A stretch of DNA of 64,000 bases from Oscillospiraceae bacterium (GCA_003343845.1 QAKK01000018.1:42262-106261); one strand, 5' to 3'; positions 52,594 to 62,055 are shown, counted from the first letter of the stretch. Program-made: numbers and translations. The notes: generated by a model not told the origin, from the letters alone.

Positions 52594-53398
52594 ACTGCTT
52601 TCGTCCGTCTTCTCGCTGACCGTAATGCGCTATGCGCTCATCGTCGGCGTGCCGATCGCGCTCTGCGCGGCGCTGCTCGGCGTCCTGCTCGTCCTGCGCC
52701 GCTATGCCATGATCGGCGACGGGCTTTCGCACGTCGGCTTCGGCGCGCTCTCGGTCGCCTATGCGCTGAACCTTGCGCCGATGGCGGTCGCCGTGCCGGT
52801 CGTCATCCTCGCCGCCTTTCTCCTGCTCGGACTGTCCGGCAGCCGGAAGCTGCGCGGTGACAGCGCAATCGCCGTGCTGTCCTCCTCCGCGCTGGCGCTC
52901 GGCGTCGTCGCAAACTCGCTTGCCGGCGGCAGTGCGACCGATCTGAACGGGTATCTGTTCGGCAGTATTCTCACGCTGACCCGCGCGGACGTGATCCTTT
53001 CGGTCTCGCTTTCCGCCGTGGTCATCCTCCTGTTTGTCCTGTTCAAGAACCGCATCTTCGCCGTCACCTTTGACGAGCCGTTTGCAAAGAGCGCGGGCGT
53101 GCGCGTCGGGCTGTACAACGGGCTGCTGGCGCTGCTCATCGCCGTGACCGTCGTGGTCGGCATGCGCATCGTCGGCACGATGCTCATCTCCAGCCTCATC
53201 ATCTTCCCGGCGCTCGGCGCCATGCAGCTGGCTGGCAGCTTCCGCGGCGTGGTGCTGCTCTCGGCGCTCATCTCGGTCGTCTCCTTCCTCTGCGGTCTGC
53301 TCTTTTCCATGACGCTGCCCGCCGGAGCGACCATCGTACTCTGCAACCTTGCCGCACTTCTCATCTGTACGGTTCTCGGCAAGGTCATAAAGCATTGA
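52586..53398 (+). CDS. znuB: Zinc ABC transporter permease
   Basis: A 270-residue membrane protein with about eight helices of the ABC-3 metal permease family. AALLGVLLVLRRYAMIGDGL and SHVGFGALSVAYALNLAP are the typical coupling segments. VGMRIVGTMLISSLIIFPALGAMQLA is the conserved region of the family. It overlaps znuC and ends the zur-znu operon. Confidence 0.94.
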   Translation: MTELLSSVFSLTVMRYALIVGVPIALCAALLGVLLVLRRYAMIGDGLSHVGFGALSVAYALNLAPMAVAVPVVILAAFLLLGLSGSRKLRGDSAIAVLSSSALALGVVANSLAGGSATDLNGYLFGSILTLTRADVILSVSLSAVVILLFVLFKNRIFAVTFDEPFAKSAGVRVGLYNGLLALLIAVTVVVGMRIVGTMLISSLIIFPALGAMQLAGSFRGVVLLSALISVVSFLCGLLFSMTLPAGATIVLCNLAALLICTVLGKVIKH

Positions 53399-53470
53399 CG
53401 AAAAAGCGGCACGTTTCCTGTGAAAAATGCCGAAATGGCAAAGAAGTCTATAAAATATCTTAAAAATTCT

Positions 53471-53498
53471 TGCATTTTTGGGCAAATGTGCTATAATG
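53471..53498 (+). promoter_or_regulatory. Promoter of the nucleoside importer operon
   Basis: TTGCAT (53471-53476), 16 bases, TATAAT (53493-53498) preceded by TG (extended -10). Confidence 0.75.
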
Positions 53499-53547
53499 GG
53501 AGTATCAAGCGGGCGAATTTGCGCCCTGTATTAGGAGGAAAAGACTT

Positions 53548-54654
53548 ATGAAGAAATTCCTGGCACTTGCGCTCACGGCAGTTCTGCTGCTCAGCGCTTG
53601 TCTCGTCGGCTGCGGCAAGAAGGAAACCGGCGTCGATGAGATCCCGGACAACATGACGTCGTCGGACGGCAAGTATGAGATCGCGTTTGTTACCGACGTC
53701 GGGTCTCTGAAGGACCAGTCCTTCAACCAGGGTACGTGGGAAGGCGTCAAGAAGTACGCTTCCGACAACAGCAAGTCCTACAAGTACTATCAGCCCGCAA
53801 ACGGCGATAAGGCGACCGATGATGACCGCTTCAACGCCATGAAGGCAGCGGCTGATGCAGGCGCGAAGATCATCGTCTGCGCAGGCTACCTGCAGGAGAC
53901 CGCGCTCCGCCGTGCTGCGGAGACCTTCCCCGAAGTGAAGTTTGTCTTCATCGACGGCTATCAGATAGGCTTCAAGAATGTTGCACCGATCTCCTTCCAG
54001 GAGGAGCAGTCCGGTTACCTCGCAGGTTACGCGGCTGTCAAGGAAGGCTACACCAAGCTCGGCTTCTCGGGCGGCGGCGGCGGTGAGAACCCCGCATGCT
54101 GCAGATTCGGCTACGGCTTTGTCCAGGGCGCAAACGATGCTGCAAAGGCAGGCGGCAAGACCGTCGAGATGAACTACAGCTGGCTGTACGGCAACAGCTT
54201 CTCGGCATCGTCCGAGCTTCAGACCATGCTCAACGGCTGGTACACCAACGGTACCGAGGTCGTCTTCGCATGCGGCGGTTCGATGTGCCAGTCCGCATTT
54301 GCGGCAGCAGCTGCAAATGACGGCGTTGTCATCGGCGTTGACGTTGACCAGTCCAGCCAGTCCGATACGGTTGTCACTTCGGCAATGAAGGGTCTGACCG
54401 AGTCGGTTGTTTACGCACTCGGCAAGTTCTATGCAGGCGAGTTTGATGCACTCGGCGATGTTTCCACCGTCCTCGGCGCTGCAAACGATGCAGTCGGTCT
54501 GCCGACCGCAACCTGGAGCTTCAAGAAGTTCTCCGTCAAGGATTACGACGCGCTCCTCAAGTCCATGAAGGACGGCAAGGTCACGGTTGACAACGACTAC
54601 ACGAAGCTCGCGGCTGACCTGTTTGCAAATGTGAAGCTCAACATCGTTGAGTAA
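53548..54654 (+). CDS. BMP/PnrA-type nucleoside-binding lipoprotein
   Basis: A 368-residue lipoprotein with lipobox LVGC near residue 22. The BMP family signature is clear: IAFVTDVGSLKDQSFNQGTW, ADAGAKIIVCAGYLQETAL, FVFIDGY and GYLAGYAAVKEGYTKLGFSG. Related PnrA and TmpC proteins bind purine nucleosides. AGGAGGAAAAG precedes the ATG. A terminator-type hairpin between it and the ATPase gene probably raises its expression above that of the other subunits. Confidence 0.93.
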   Translation: MKKFLALALTAVLLLSACLVGCGKKETGVDEIPDNMTSSDGKYEIAFVTDVGSLKDQSFNQGTWEGVKKYASDNSKSYKYYQPANGDKATDDDRFNAMKAAADAGAKIIVCAGYLQETALRRAAETFPEVKFVFIDGYQIGFKNVAPISFQEEQSGYLAGYAAVKEGYTKLGFSGGGGGENPACCRFGYGFVQGANDAAKAGGKTVEMNYSWLYGNSFSASSELQTMLNGWYTNGTEVVFACGGSMCQSAFAAAAANDGVVIGVDVDQSSQSDTVVTSAMKGLTESVVYALGKFYAGEFDALGDVSTVLGAANDAVGLPTATWSFKKFSVKDYDALLKSMKDGKVTVDNDYTKLAADLFANVKLNIVE

Positions 54655-54687
54655 GCGATCCTGTAGAGCAGGAGAAATCCTGTAGGG

Positions 54688-54717
54688 CAGGGGGAGGCTC
54701 CGCCTCCCCCTGTTTTT
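54688..54717 (+). terminator. Hairpin between the binding-protein and ATPase genes
   Basis: CAGGGGGAGGC/GCCTCCCCCTG and T5. Partial termination here would favour the binding protein. Confidence 0.75.
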
Positions 54718-54794
54718 GCGATAGGAAGACTTCATAAGTTTTCACATTCCGGAGAAAAGGAAGCTTTTGCACGGCAGAAGCCACGGTTTGAATT

Positions 54795-56357
54795 ATGGCA
54801 CAGAATACAAATCAAAGTGACTACATCATTGAGATGCGGCACATCACCAAGGTGTTTCCCGGTATCATTGCCAACGATGATGTGACGCTGACGCTGCGGC
54901 GGGGTGAGATCCATGCCCTGCTCGGCGAGAACGGCGCGGGCAAGTCCACGCTGATGTCGGTGCTGTTCGGCTTGTATCAGCCGGAGAGCGGCGAGATCCT
55001 CAAAAACGGCGAGGTCGTGAAGATCAATGACCCCAACGACGCAACCGCGCTCGGCATCGGCATGGTGCATCAGCACTTCAAGCTGATCGACGTGTTCACC
55101 GTCCTCGACAACATCATTCTCGGCGCCGAGACCACGAAGCTCGGCTTCCTGCAAAAGAAAGAGGCACGCCGCGCCGTGACTGCGCTGTCCGAGAAATACG
55201 GGCTGCATGTCGATCTCGACGCGAAGATCGAGGACATCACGGTCGGCATGCAGCAGCGCGTGGAGATCCTCAAGATGCTCTACCGCGACAACGAGATCCT
55301 GATCTTTGACGAGCCGACGGCGGTACTCACCCCGCAGGAGATCGACGAGCTGATGAAGATCATGAAGGGCTTTGCCGCCGACGGCAAGTCGATTCTGTTT
55401 ATCACGCACAAGCTCAACGAAATCATGGCGGTGGCGGACCGCGTGACGGTTTTGCGCAAGGGAAAATGCATCGGCACGGTCAACACGGCGGACGTCACCA
55501 AGGAGGAGTTGTCCACCATGATGGTCGGCAGACCGGTGCAGCTTGAGGTCGTCAAAGACGAATGTCACCCCGGCGCGCCGATCCTCGAGGTGCGCGATCT
55601 TACGGTGCCGTCCCATTTGCATAAGAAACCGGCTGTTAAAAACGTCAGCTTTGACGTGCGCGCGGGTGAGATCGTCTGCATCGCAGGCATCGACGGCAAC
55701 GGGCAGGCGGAGCTGATCGAGGGCATCACGGGGCTTGACCGCATCACGGGCGGCGACATCACGCTCTGCGGCAAGGAGATCACGCACCAAAGTGTCCGCC
55801 GCCGCGCGGACGCAGGCATGGCGCACATCCCTGCCGACCGGCACAAGCACGGGCTTGTGCTCGGCAACACGCTGGAAGAAAACATTGTGCTCCAGCGCTT
55901 CCGCGAGAAGGACTTCCAGAACCACGGCTTCATCCGTTTTGACGCCGTGCGCAAGTATGCAAACGAGCTGATCGAGCGCTTTGACGTCCGCAGCGGACAG
56001 GGCGCGGTCACCACGGTGCGCTCCATGTCGGGCGGCAACCAGCAGAAGGCGATTGTCGCCCGTGAGCTGGATCGGAAAAAGCCGCTGCTGATTGCCGTGC
56101 AGCCGACGCGCGGTCTGGACGTCGGCGCGATCGAGTCCATCCATGCGGCGCTCGTGCGCGAGCGCGACGCGGGACGCGGCGTGCTGCTCGTCTCGCTCGA
56201 GCTGGACGAGGTCATGAGCCTGTCCGACCGCATCCTCGTGATCTACGAGGGCGAGATCGTCGGCGAACTCGATCCGAAGAAGACAACGCCCGAGGAGCTG
56301 GGGCTCTACATGGCGGGCGCGAAACGCAATGTGGGGGAGGACAAAAAACATGCGTAA
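54795..56357 (+). CDS. Nucleoside ABC transporter ATP-binding protein (two domains)
   Basis: A 520-residue protein with two ATPase domains in tandem. The first has GENGAGKSTLMSVL, Q-loop MVHQHFKL, VGMQQRVEILKMLYRDNEIL and IFDEPTAVLTP. The second has AGIDGNGQAEL, SGGNQQKAIVARELDRK and AVQPTRGLDVGAI, with degenerate motifs as usual for BMP-type (YufO/NupA-like) importers. The neighbours supply binding protein and both permeases. Confidence 0.95.
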   Translation: MAQNTNQSDYIIEMRHITKVFPGIIANDDVTLTLRRGEIHALLGENGAGKSTLMSVLFGLYQPESGEILKNGEVVKINDPNDATALGIGMVHQHFKLIDVFTVLDNIILGAETTKLGFLQKKEARRAVTALSEKYGLHVDLDAKIEDITVGMQQRVEILKMLYRDNEILIFDEPTAVLTPQEIDELMKIMKGFAADGKSILFITHKLNEIMAVADRVTVLRKGKCIGTVNTADVTKEELSTMMVGRPVQLEVVKDECHPGAPILEVRDLTVPSHLHKKPAVKNVSFDVRAGEIVCIAGIDGNGQAELIEGITGLDRITGGDITLCGKEITHQSVRRRADAGMAHIPADRHKHGLVLGNTLEENIVLQRFREKDFQNHGFIRFDAVRKYANELIERFDVRSGQGAVTTVRSMSGGNQQKAIVARELDRKKPLLIAVQPTRGLDVGAIESIHAALVRERDAGRGVLLVSLELDEVMSLSDRILVIYEGEIVGELDPKKTTPEELGLYMAGAKRNVGEDKKHA

Positions 56358-57636
56358 ACAGACGAGTGCAGCCGCCCCTGCCATCAATAAAGAGGGCTTT
56401 CTCGCACGCGAGGGGACAAAGACCGTTATCGCGTCGGTCTTTTCGATCCTCATCGGCATGATCGTCGGCAGCATCATCATCCTGATCGTCGGTCTCACCA
56501 CGCCTGCGATCTCGCTGAAGGGCGCCATCGAGGGGCTTCGGCTGGTCTTCATCGGCATTCTCAGCACCGGGCGCGATGCATCCGGCGCGCTGACCTTCGG
56601 GTTCAACCCGGTCAACGTCGGCGACATGCTGTTCCGCGCCACGCCGATCATTCTGACCGGTCTTTCGGTCGCGGTCGCGTTCAAGACCGGACTTTTCAAC
56701 ATCGGCGCACCCGGACAGTATCTGATGGGCACGGCGGGCACGCTGTATGTGGCGCTTTCGATCCCGACGGACGTTGTGCCCGCGGGCATTGTATGGTGTC
56801 TTGCGTTCCTTGCCGGCATTCTCGCGGGCGCGCTCTGGGGCGCGGTTCCGGGTATGCTCAAGGCGTTCCTCAACATCAACGAGGTCATTGCCTGCATCAT
56901 GTCCAACTGGATCGCGGCAAGCCTTGTCACCTGGTTCTTTGACGTGAACAGTCAGCTGAAAAATGCCTCCGAGGCGGGCAAGGTCAGCTACATCTGCAAG
57001 ACAACGGCAAACGGCGTCGCCACGCCGAAGATGTTTCTTGACAAGCTGTTCCCCGGCTCGCAGGTCAACGGCGGCATCATCATCGCGGCGGTTATTGCCG
57101 TGCTGGTCTGGGTGCTCATGAGCCGCACCACCTTCGGTTATGCACTCAAATCCTGCGGTGCCAACCGCTATGCCGCAAAATATGCGGGCATCAACGACAA
57201 GCGCTGCATCATCCTCTCGATGGCGATCGCGGGCGGACTTTCCGGCGCAGCGGCAGCGCTCTACTGGCTGTCCGGCAACACCGAGTTCTTCTGGTCCACC
57301 TACCAGACGCTGCCCACCGAGGGCTTCAACGGCATTCCGGTCGCCCTGCTCGCGGCAAACAACCCGATTGCGGTGGTCTTCACCGGTTGTTTCATGTCGA
57401 TGCTGAACATCGCGGGTCTTCAGATCAAAAATCTCACCGCGTACAACGAGTATCTCACCGACATCATCATCGCGATCATCGTCTACCTCAGCTCCTTCTC
57501 GCTGGTCATCAAGCTGATGCTCACCGGCAAAAAGAAGAAGACGGCGGTCGCCGCGCAGGACGCGGCTGTTCCTGCGGATGACCGGACGGCAGCCATGCCG
57601 CCGGAAAGCGCGGCAGCCGAAAAGGAGGCAGACTGA
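56350..57636 (+). CDS. Nucleoside ABC transporter permease 1
   Basis: A 428-residue permease (YufP-like) with about ten helices. It has LTGLSVAVAFKTGLFNIGAPGQ, the family LFNIG motif, FLNINEVIACIMSNWIA and KSCGANRYAAKYAGINDKR. The C-terminal tail is Ala/Glu-rich. ATG 56350, with GGGAGG 10 bases upstream, overlaps the ATPase gene by 8 bases. The tail ends at a TGATG junction with the second permease. Confidence 0.94.
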   Translation: MRKQTSAAAPAINKEGFLAREGTKTVIASVFSILIGMIVGSIIILIVGLTTPAISLKGAIEGLRLVFIGILSTGRDASGALTFGFNPVNVGDMLFRATPIILTGLSVAVAFKTGLFNIGAPGQYLMGTAGTLYVALSIPTDVVPAGIVWCLAFLAGILAGALWGAVPGMLKAFLNINEVIACIMSNWIAASLVTWFFDVNSQLKNASEAGKVSYICKTTANGVATPKMFLDKLFPGSQVNGGIIIAAVIAVLVWVLMSRTTFGYALKSCGANRYAAKYAGINDKRCIILSMAIAGGLSGAAAALYWLSGNTEFFWSTYQTLPTEGFNGIPVALLAANNPIAVVFTGCFMSMLNIAGLQIKNLTAYNEYLTDIIIAIIVYLSSFSLVIKLMLTGKKKKTAVAAQDAAVPADDRTAAMPPESAAAEKEAD

Positions 57637-58643
57637 TGGTATTTCTGATTCAACAAACGATCAATTACGCCGTTCCGCTGCTGATCGTCGCGCTTGCGGG
57701 CGTGTTTGCGGAGCGCAGCGGCATCATCAACCTGGCGCTTGAAGGTATCATGGTGTTCGGCGCGTTTGTCGGCGCGCTGTTCATCCGCATCATGCAGTCG
57801 AGCGGGCTGTTTGACAAGAGCCAGGGGCAGTGGCTGCTGCTGCTGACCATGCTGGCCTGCGCAATCATGGGCGCGATCTTCTCGCTCTTGCTCTCCTTCT
57901 CCGCCATCAACTTAAAGGCGGATCAGACCATCGGCGGCACGGCGCTCAACCTGCTGGCGCCCGCGCTGGTCCTCTTCCTCATCAACGTCATCGCCCAGCA
58001 GAACAAACTGGTCATCGACGGCGGCGCAACCACCTGGTTTATGATTAAGAAGAGCACGTTCGGCATTCCGAAGAGCCAGGACATCGGCTTCCTCGGCGAG
58101 CTGCTGATCAACAAGGTCTATCTTTCGACCTATGTCTGCATTCTGCTCTTCATCGTGCTGTCTGTGCTGTTGTACACCACCAAGTTCGGTCTGCGTCTGC
58201 GCGCCTGCGGCGAAAATCCTCAGGCGGCGGCATCGCTCGGCATCAATGTCTACAAGATGCGCTATGCGGGCACGACCATCTCGGGCGCGCTGTCCGGCAT
58301 CGGCGGCTTTGTCTATGCGCTCGCGGCGGCAGACGGCGCGGCGACCGGTGAGGTCGCGGGCTTCGGCTTCCTTGCTCTCGCAGTCATGATCTTCGGCAAC
58401 TGGACGCCCTCGAACATCGCGGTCAGCGCCCTTCTGTTCGGTCTGTTCAAGTGCATTGCGGCGGCATATTCCAGCATTGATCTCAACGGCGATGGCGTGT
58501 ATTGGCTTGCCGAGATCGGCATTCCCTCGCACATCTACCGCCTGCTCCCGTACCTCATCACACTCATCGTGCTTGCCTTTACCTCCAAACGCTCGCGCGT
58601 ACCGAAGGCGGAGGGCATCCCCTATGACAAGGGCGCAAGATAA
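57636..58643 (+). CDS. Nucleoside ABC transporter permease 2
   Basis: A 335-residue permease (YufQ-like) with about nine helices: VFAERSGIINLALEGIMVFG, the SAINLKADQTIGGTALNLLA region, LRACGENPQAAASLGINVY (permease coupling loop) and AVMIFGNWTPSNIAVSALLF. It follows permease 1 with a TGATG overlap and is followed 11 bases later by uridine kinase. Confidence 0.94.
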   Translation: MVFLIQQTINYAVPLLIVALAGVFAERSGIINLALEGIMVFGAFVGALFIRIMQSSGLFDKSQGQWLLLLTMLACAIMGAIFSLLLSFSAINLKADQTIGGTALNLLAPALVLFLINVIAQQNKLVIDGGATTWFMIKKSTFGIPKSQDIGFLGELLINKVYLSTYVCILLFIVLSVLLYTTKFGLRLRACGENPQAAASLGINVYKMRYAGTTISGALSGIGGFVYALAAADGAATGEVAGFGFLALAVMIFGNWTPSNIAVSALLFGLFKCIAAAYSSIDLNGDGVYWLAEIGIPSHIYRLLPYLITLIVLAFTSKRSRVPKAEGIPYDKGAR

Positions 58644-58654
58644 CGGAGGAAATC

Positions 58655-59272
58655 ATGGCTGACATGCTTATCATCGGCATTGCGGGCGGCTCGGGCAGCG
58701 GTAAGAGCACGATCGCGCGGCTGATCGCCGAGAAGTTCGGCGACGATGTGACGGTGCTCCGGCACGACGATTATTACAAGGCGCAGCATGACCTCACGCT
58801 TGAGGAGCGCGCCAGGCAGAACTACGACTGCCCGGAGGCGTTTGACACGGCGCTGATGGCAGAGCATATCCGCGCCCTGCGCGCGGGGCAGGCGATCGAC
58901 TGCCCGATCTACGACTACATGATCCACGACCGCGTCACCGAGACGCGGCGCATTGAGCCGCGCCCCGTGCTGCTCATCGACGGCATTTTGGTGCTTGCCG
59001 ATGCGCGCCTGCGCGACCTCATGGACATCCGCATCTTTGTGGATACCGATGCGGACATCCGCATCCTGCGGCGTATCCGCCGCGACGTCAACAAGCGGCA
59101 GCGCACGCTTGAATCGGTCATGGAGCAGTATATGGCAACGGTCAAGCCGATGCACGAAGCCTATGTCGAGCCGAGCAAAAAGTACGCGGACATCATCATT
59201 CCGGAGGGCGGGCACAATCTTGTCGCCCTCGAAATGCTGGAAAACCGCATTCGCCACCATATCGACGCATAA
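58655..59272 (+). CDS. udk: Uridine kinase
   Basis: Phosphorylates uridine and cytidine. The 205-residue protein has Walker A IAGGSGSGKSTIARL at residues 8-22, DDYYKAQHDLTLEERARQNY, the PEAFDTALMAEHI segment, PIYDYMIHDRV, VLLIDGILVL (Walker B-like), and DTDADIRILRRIRRDVN of the lid region. ATG 58655 follows GGAGGAAATC. Its position at the end of the importer operon suggests that the imported ligand includes pyrimidine nucleosides, which kinase activity traps inside the cell. Confidence 0.93.
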   Translation: MADMLIIGIAGGSGSGKSTIARLIAEKFGDDVTVLRHDDYYKAQHDLTLEERARQNYDCPEAFDTALMAEHIRALRAGQAIDCPIYDYMIHDRVTETRRIEPRPVLLIDGILVLADARLRDLMDIRIFVDTDADIRILRRIRRDVNKRQRTLESVMEQYMATVKPMHEAYVEPSKKYADIIIPEGGHNLVALEMLENRIRHHIDA

Positions 59273-59277
59273 CAACA

Positions 59278-59307
59278 AAAAAAGGCGCTCTGCGGAGCGC
59301 CTTTTTT
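59278..59307. terminator. Bidirectional terminator between udk and hemolysin III genes
   Basis: AAAAAGGCGCTC/GAGCGCCTTTTT with loop TGCG. Confidence 0.92.
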
Positions 59308-59315
59308 GCATGCGT

Positions 59316-59966
59316 TTACAGCACAAAGAAATACACCGAGAAATAATGCAGGATCGAACCGGCGAGGACAAACAGGTGCCAGATCGAGTGCATGTAGCGG
59401 ATCTTCTTCAGCTTGTAGAAGATGATGCCAACCGTGTAGCAGACGCCGCCCGCGAGGAGCAGGATCAGCCCGCCGGGCTCCATCGCGGCAAGCAGCGGCT
59501 TGACGGTCAGCACGATGCACCAGCCCATCGCGACATAGAGGATCATCTCGATTTTGCGGAAGCGGTCCAGCATCACCGCGTCAAAGACGATACCGACGAC
59601 GGCAAGCCCCCACAGGATGCCGAAGAGCGTCCAGCCGAGCGCGCCGCGCAGGGTCACCAGCAGATAGGGCGTGTACGTGCCCGCGATCAGCAGGAAAATG
59701 GTCGTGTGGTCAAAGACGCGGAACACGCGCTTTGCGCCCGCCGGGGTGAGCGCGTGGTAGAGTGTGGACATCGTGTAGAGAATGATCAGAGACGCGCCGT
59801 AGAGCGAGACCGAGACCACGCCGTAGGCGTCGCTGACATGCGCCGCGTGTACGATCAGCGTCACCAGCGCGGCGACTGAGAGCCCCGCGCCGATGCCGTG
59901 CGACACCGCGTTGAAAATTTCTTCGCCGACCGTATAGCGGGGGGCGGTCTGATTTGCATTTGCCAA
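59316..59966 (-). CDS. Hemolysin III/TrhA family membrane protein
   Basis: A 216-residue seven-helix protein. Family motifs: GEEIFNAVSHGIGAGLSVAA (His), TMSTLYHALTPAGAKRVFR, FDHTTIFLLIAGTYTPYLLV (Asp/His) and the C-terminal MHSIWHLFVLAGSILHYFSV (His pair). Relatives (TrhA) affect membrane energetics and lipid homeostasis in bacteria; a haemolysin role is doubtful. Minus-strand promoter: TTGACA (60028-60033), 17 bases, TAACAT (60005-60010). Confidence 0.92.
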   Translation of the reverse strand: MANANQTAPRYTVGEEIFNAVSHGIGAGLSVAALVTLIVHAAHVSDAYGVVSVSLYGASLIILYTMSTLYHALTPAGAKRVFRVFDHTTIFLLIAGTYTPYLLVTLRGALGWTLFGILWGLAVVGIVFDAVMLDRFRKIEMILYVAMGWCIVLTVKPLLAAMEPGGLILLLAGGVCYTVGIIFYKLKKIRYMHSIWHLFVLAGSILHYFSVYFFVL

Positions 59967-60063
59967 TTTGGTAATCTCCTTTGCATCATCTTGTTTTCAA
60001 AACTATGTTATCACATTTCAAAGTCCGTGTCAAGAGAAAAAACACTTTGCAGCCGGCAAGTCG

Positions 60064-60092
60064 TTGACAAAATCCGCGGGATCAAGTATACT
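60064..60092 (+). promoter_or_regulatory. Promoter of the FtsW/RodA-type gene
   Basis: TTGACA (60064-60069), 17 bases, TATACT (60087-60092). Confidence 0.8.
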
Positions 60093-60131
60093 GTTTATGT
60101 TGGATTCTGACGAAAAAGGGGGGGTGCGGGC

Positions 60132-61253
60132 ATGAAGGCGTTTTCGGTCACCTGGTATGAGAAGCTGCGCAAGCTGGATTATATCGTGCTGGCGGCGGTG
60201 CTGGGGCTGACGCTCATGAGTCTCCTCACCCTTGCGGGCGCGGCAAACGACATCGGCACAAAGTATTTCTATGTGCAGCTCGGCGCGGCGGCGCTCGGCT
60301 TCGTCGCCATGGCGGTCATTTCCACGATCGACTATGAGGAGGTCGCCGACCGCTTTTCGGTGTTTCTCTTTGTCATCGGCGTCCTCATGCTCGGCGTCAC
60401 GCTCCTCATCGGCACGGGTGACGGCAACAAGAGCTGGATCCGCTTTAAGTGGCTGCCCATCGGCATCCAGCCCTCCGAGTTTGTCAAGGTGCTGTATATC
60501 GTCTCGTTTTCCAAGCACATCAGCCTTGTACGGGACAAGATCAACCACCCGCTTTCGCTCGTGAAGCTCGGCGCGCATGCCGGCATCATCATCGGGCTGA
60601 TCATGCTCCAGGGCGACCTCGGTTCGGCACTGGTCTTCATGTTCATGACCGCCGCCATGCTCTACTGCGCGGGGCTCAGCTTCTGGTATTTCCTCGCGGC
60701 GGCGGGCATCATCGTCGCGGCGGCGCCTTTTTTGTGGGAGCATCTCGCCGATTATCAGCAGCGGCGCATCATCGCGGGCTTTCATCCCGAGAGCGACCCT
60801 ACCGACAAGGGCTTTCAGGCGCTCATGAGCCGCAATGCCATTGCTGCGGGCGGCTTTTTCGGCACAGGCTTTTCGGGCGGCACCGAGTATCAGAAGGTGC
60901 CCTATGTGCACACCGACTTTATTTTTGCCATCACCAGTGAAAAATTCGGCTTTTTCGGTGCGCTGCTCGTCATTCTCATGCTGTGTGTGCTGGTCGTGCG
61001 CGCGCTTGTCCTCGCGCAGAAGATGCGCGGCAGCTATGCCTCGACCATGTGCGTCGGCGTCGCCGCCGTATTGGTCGCGCAGTCGGCGGAGAATCTCGGC
61101 ATGTGCCTTGCGCGCTTGCCGGTCGTCGGCATCACGCTGCCGTTCATGAGTTACGGCGGCTCGTCCATGGTCGCCAGCTACTGTCTCATCGGCATTGTGC
61201 AGAGCATCAATGCCCATCGCGGAAAATATTTTTTCGAAAGACAAAAAAAGTAG
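60132..61253 (+). CDS. FtsW/RodA/SpoVE-family peptidoglycan polymerase
   Basis: A 373-residue SEDS-family glycosyltransferase with about ten helices. Visible family segments: KSWIRFKWLPIGIQPSEFVK (SEDS-type GxxxQPSE motif), LIMLQGDLGSALVFM (GDLG), the large loop before FPYVHTDFIFAIT-like VHTDFIFAITSEKFGFFG, and LPFMSYGGSSM. Substrate and partner (division, elongation or sporulation) cannot be distinguished here because no PBP gene adjoins. ATG 60132 follows GGGGGGTG. Confidence 0.92.
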   Translation: MKAFSVTWYEKLRKLDYIVLAAVLGLTLMSLLTLAGAANDIGTKYFYVQLGAAALGFVAMAVISTIDYEEVADRFSVFLFVIGVLMLGVTLLIGTGDGNKSWIRFKWLPIGIQPSEFVKVLYIVSFSKHISLVRDKINHPLSLVKLGAHAGIIIGLIMLQGDLGSALVFMFMTAAMLYCAGLSFWYFLAAAGIIVAAAPFLWEHLADYQQRRIIAGFHPESDPTDKGFQALMSRNAIAAGGFFGTGFSGGTEYQKVPYVHTDFIFAITSEKFGFFGALLVILMLCVLVVRALVLAQKMRGSYASTMCVGVAAVLVAQSAENLGMCLARLPVVGITLPFMSYGGSSMVASYCLIGIVQSINAHRGKYFFERQKK

Positions 61254-61301
61254 TGCATTTTACAAAAAAGTGTGGTATACTGTGTGGTGTGATGGTTATT
61301 C

Positions 61302-61325
61302 GGCGGGAGCAAGCCCCCGCCCTAC
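61302..61325 (-). repeat. Dispersed GC-rich repeat, family A copy
   Basis: GGCGGGAGCAAGCCCCCGCC with CCTACAG, an inverted copy of the element at 29-54. It lies just before the tandem array. Confidence 0.8.
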
Positions 61326-61352
61326 AGGATCGCACGGCATCTGTCGCACCTC

Positions 61353-61864
61353 GGTTTGGAAATTGGCGTGTTTTGCTCTGCAAAACCGACGGCATCCATT
61401 GCCGTCGAGACAATTTCACGAAGTGCGGCACAGCGAGTAACAAAGCAACACTGCATTTACCCGTACGATGGTTGACGCACTATGGTTTGGAAATTGGCGT
61501 GTTTTGCTTTGCAAAACCGACGGCACCCATTGCCGTCGAGACAATTTCACGAAGTGCGGCACAGCGAGAAACAAAGCAACACTGCATTTACCCGCACGAT
61601 GGTTGACGCACTATGGTTTGGAAATTGGCGTGTTTTGCTCTGCAAAACCGACGGCACCCATTGCCGTCGAGACAATTTCACGAAGTGCGGCACAGCGAGA
61701 AACAAAGCAACACTGAATTTATCCGCACGATGGTTGACGCACTATGGTTTGGAAATTGGCGTGTTTTGCTCTGCAAAACCGACGGCACCCATTGCCGTCG
61801 AGACAATTTCACGAAGTGCGGCACTATGTGTAACAAATCAGAACTGAATTTACCCGCACTTTTT
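61353..61864 (+). repeat. 131-bp tandem array, about four copies
   Basis: Units begin at 61353, 61484, 61615 and 61746 (exact 131-base period), the last truncated near 61860. Each unit starts GGTTTGGAAATTGGCGTG and carries two hairpins: GTTTTGC-TCT-GCAAAAC and GACGGCA-CCCAT-TGCCGTC. Units differ by only a few bases; the last diverges near its end. The array ends directly at the 5' side of tRNA-Arg. It encodes no protein; apparent short frames in it are by-products of the repeat. Confidence 0.95.
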
Positions 61865-61865
61865 T

Positions 61866-61943
61866 GCGCCCTTAGCTCAGCCCGGATAGAGTACCGGATT
61901 CCGATTCCGTTGGTCGTGGGTTCAAATCCCTCAGGGCGCGCCA
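61866..61943 (+). tRNA. tRNA-Arg (anticodon CCG)
   Basis: Acceptor GCGCCCT pairs with AGGGCGC; D arm GCTC...GAGT; anticodon loop TTCCGAT (CCG, reads CGG codons); T loop TTCAAAT; discriminator G then CCA. The T stem has a U-U mismatch and the anticodon stem a terminal mismatch. CCA is encoded. The gene directly follows the tandem array. Confidence 0.88.
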
Positions 61944-61968
61944 GATCCGCTTTCCCAAGCGGACATAC

Positions 61969-62044
61969 GGGGCATTAGCGCAGTTGGGAGCGCACAACAC
62001 TGGCAGTGTTGGGGTCAGGGGTTCGAATCCCCTATGCTCCACCA
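61969..62044 (+). tRNA. tRNA-Ala (anticodon GGC)
   Basis: Acceptor GGGGCAT pairs with ATGCTCC, with the G3-U70 pair that identifies alanine tRNA. D stem GCGC/GCGC, anticodon stem CAACA/TGTTG with loop CTGGCAG (GGC), T arm AGGGG-TTCGAAT-CCCCT, discriminator A and encoded CCA. Confidence 0.95.
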
Positions 62045-62055
62045 AAAACAAAAGA

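Noticed and set aside
61468..61978. Repetitive frames encoding ALWFGNWRVLLCKTD
   Set aside because: They arise from the 131-bp array (131 is not a multiple of 3, so frames drift), have no start signals and run into tRNA-Arg.
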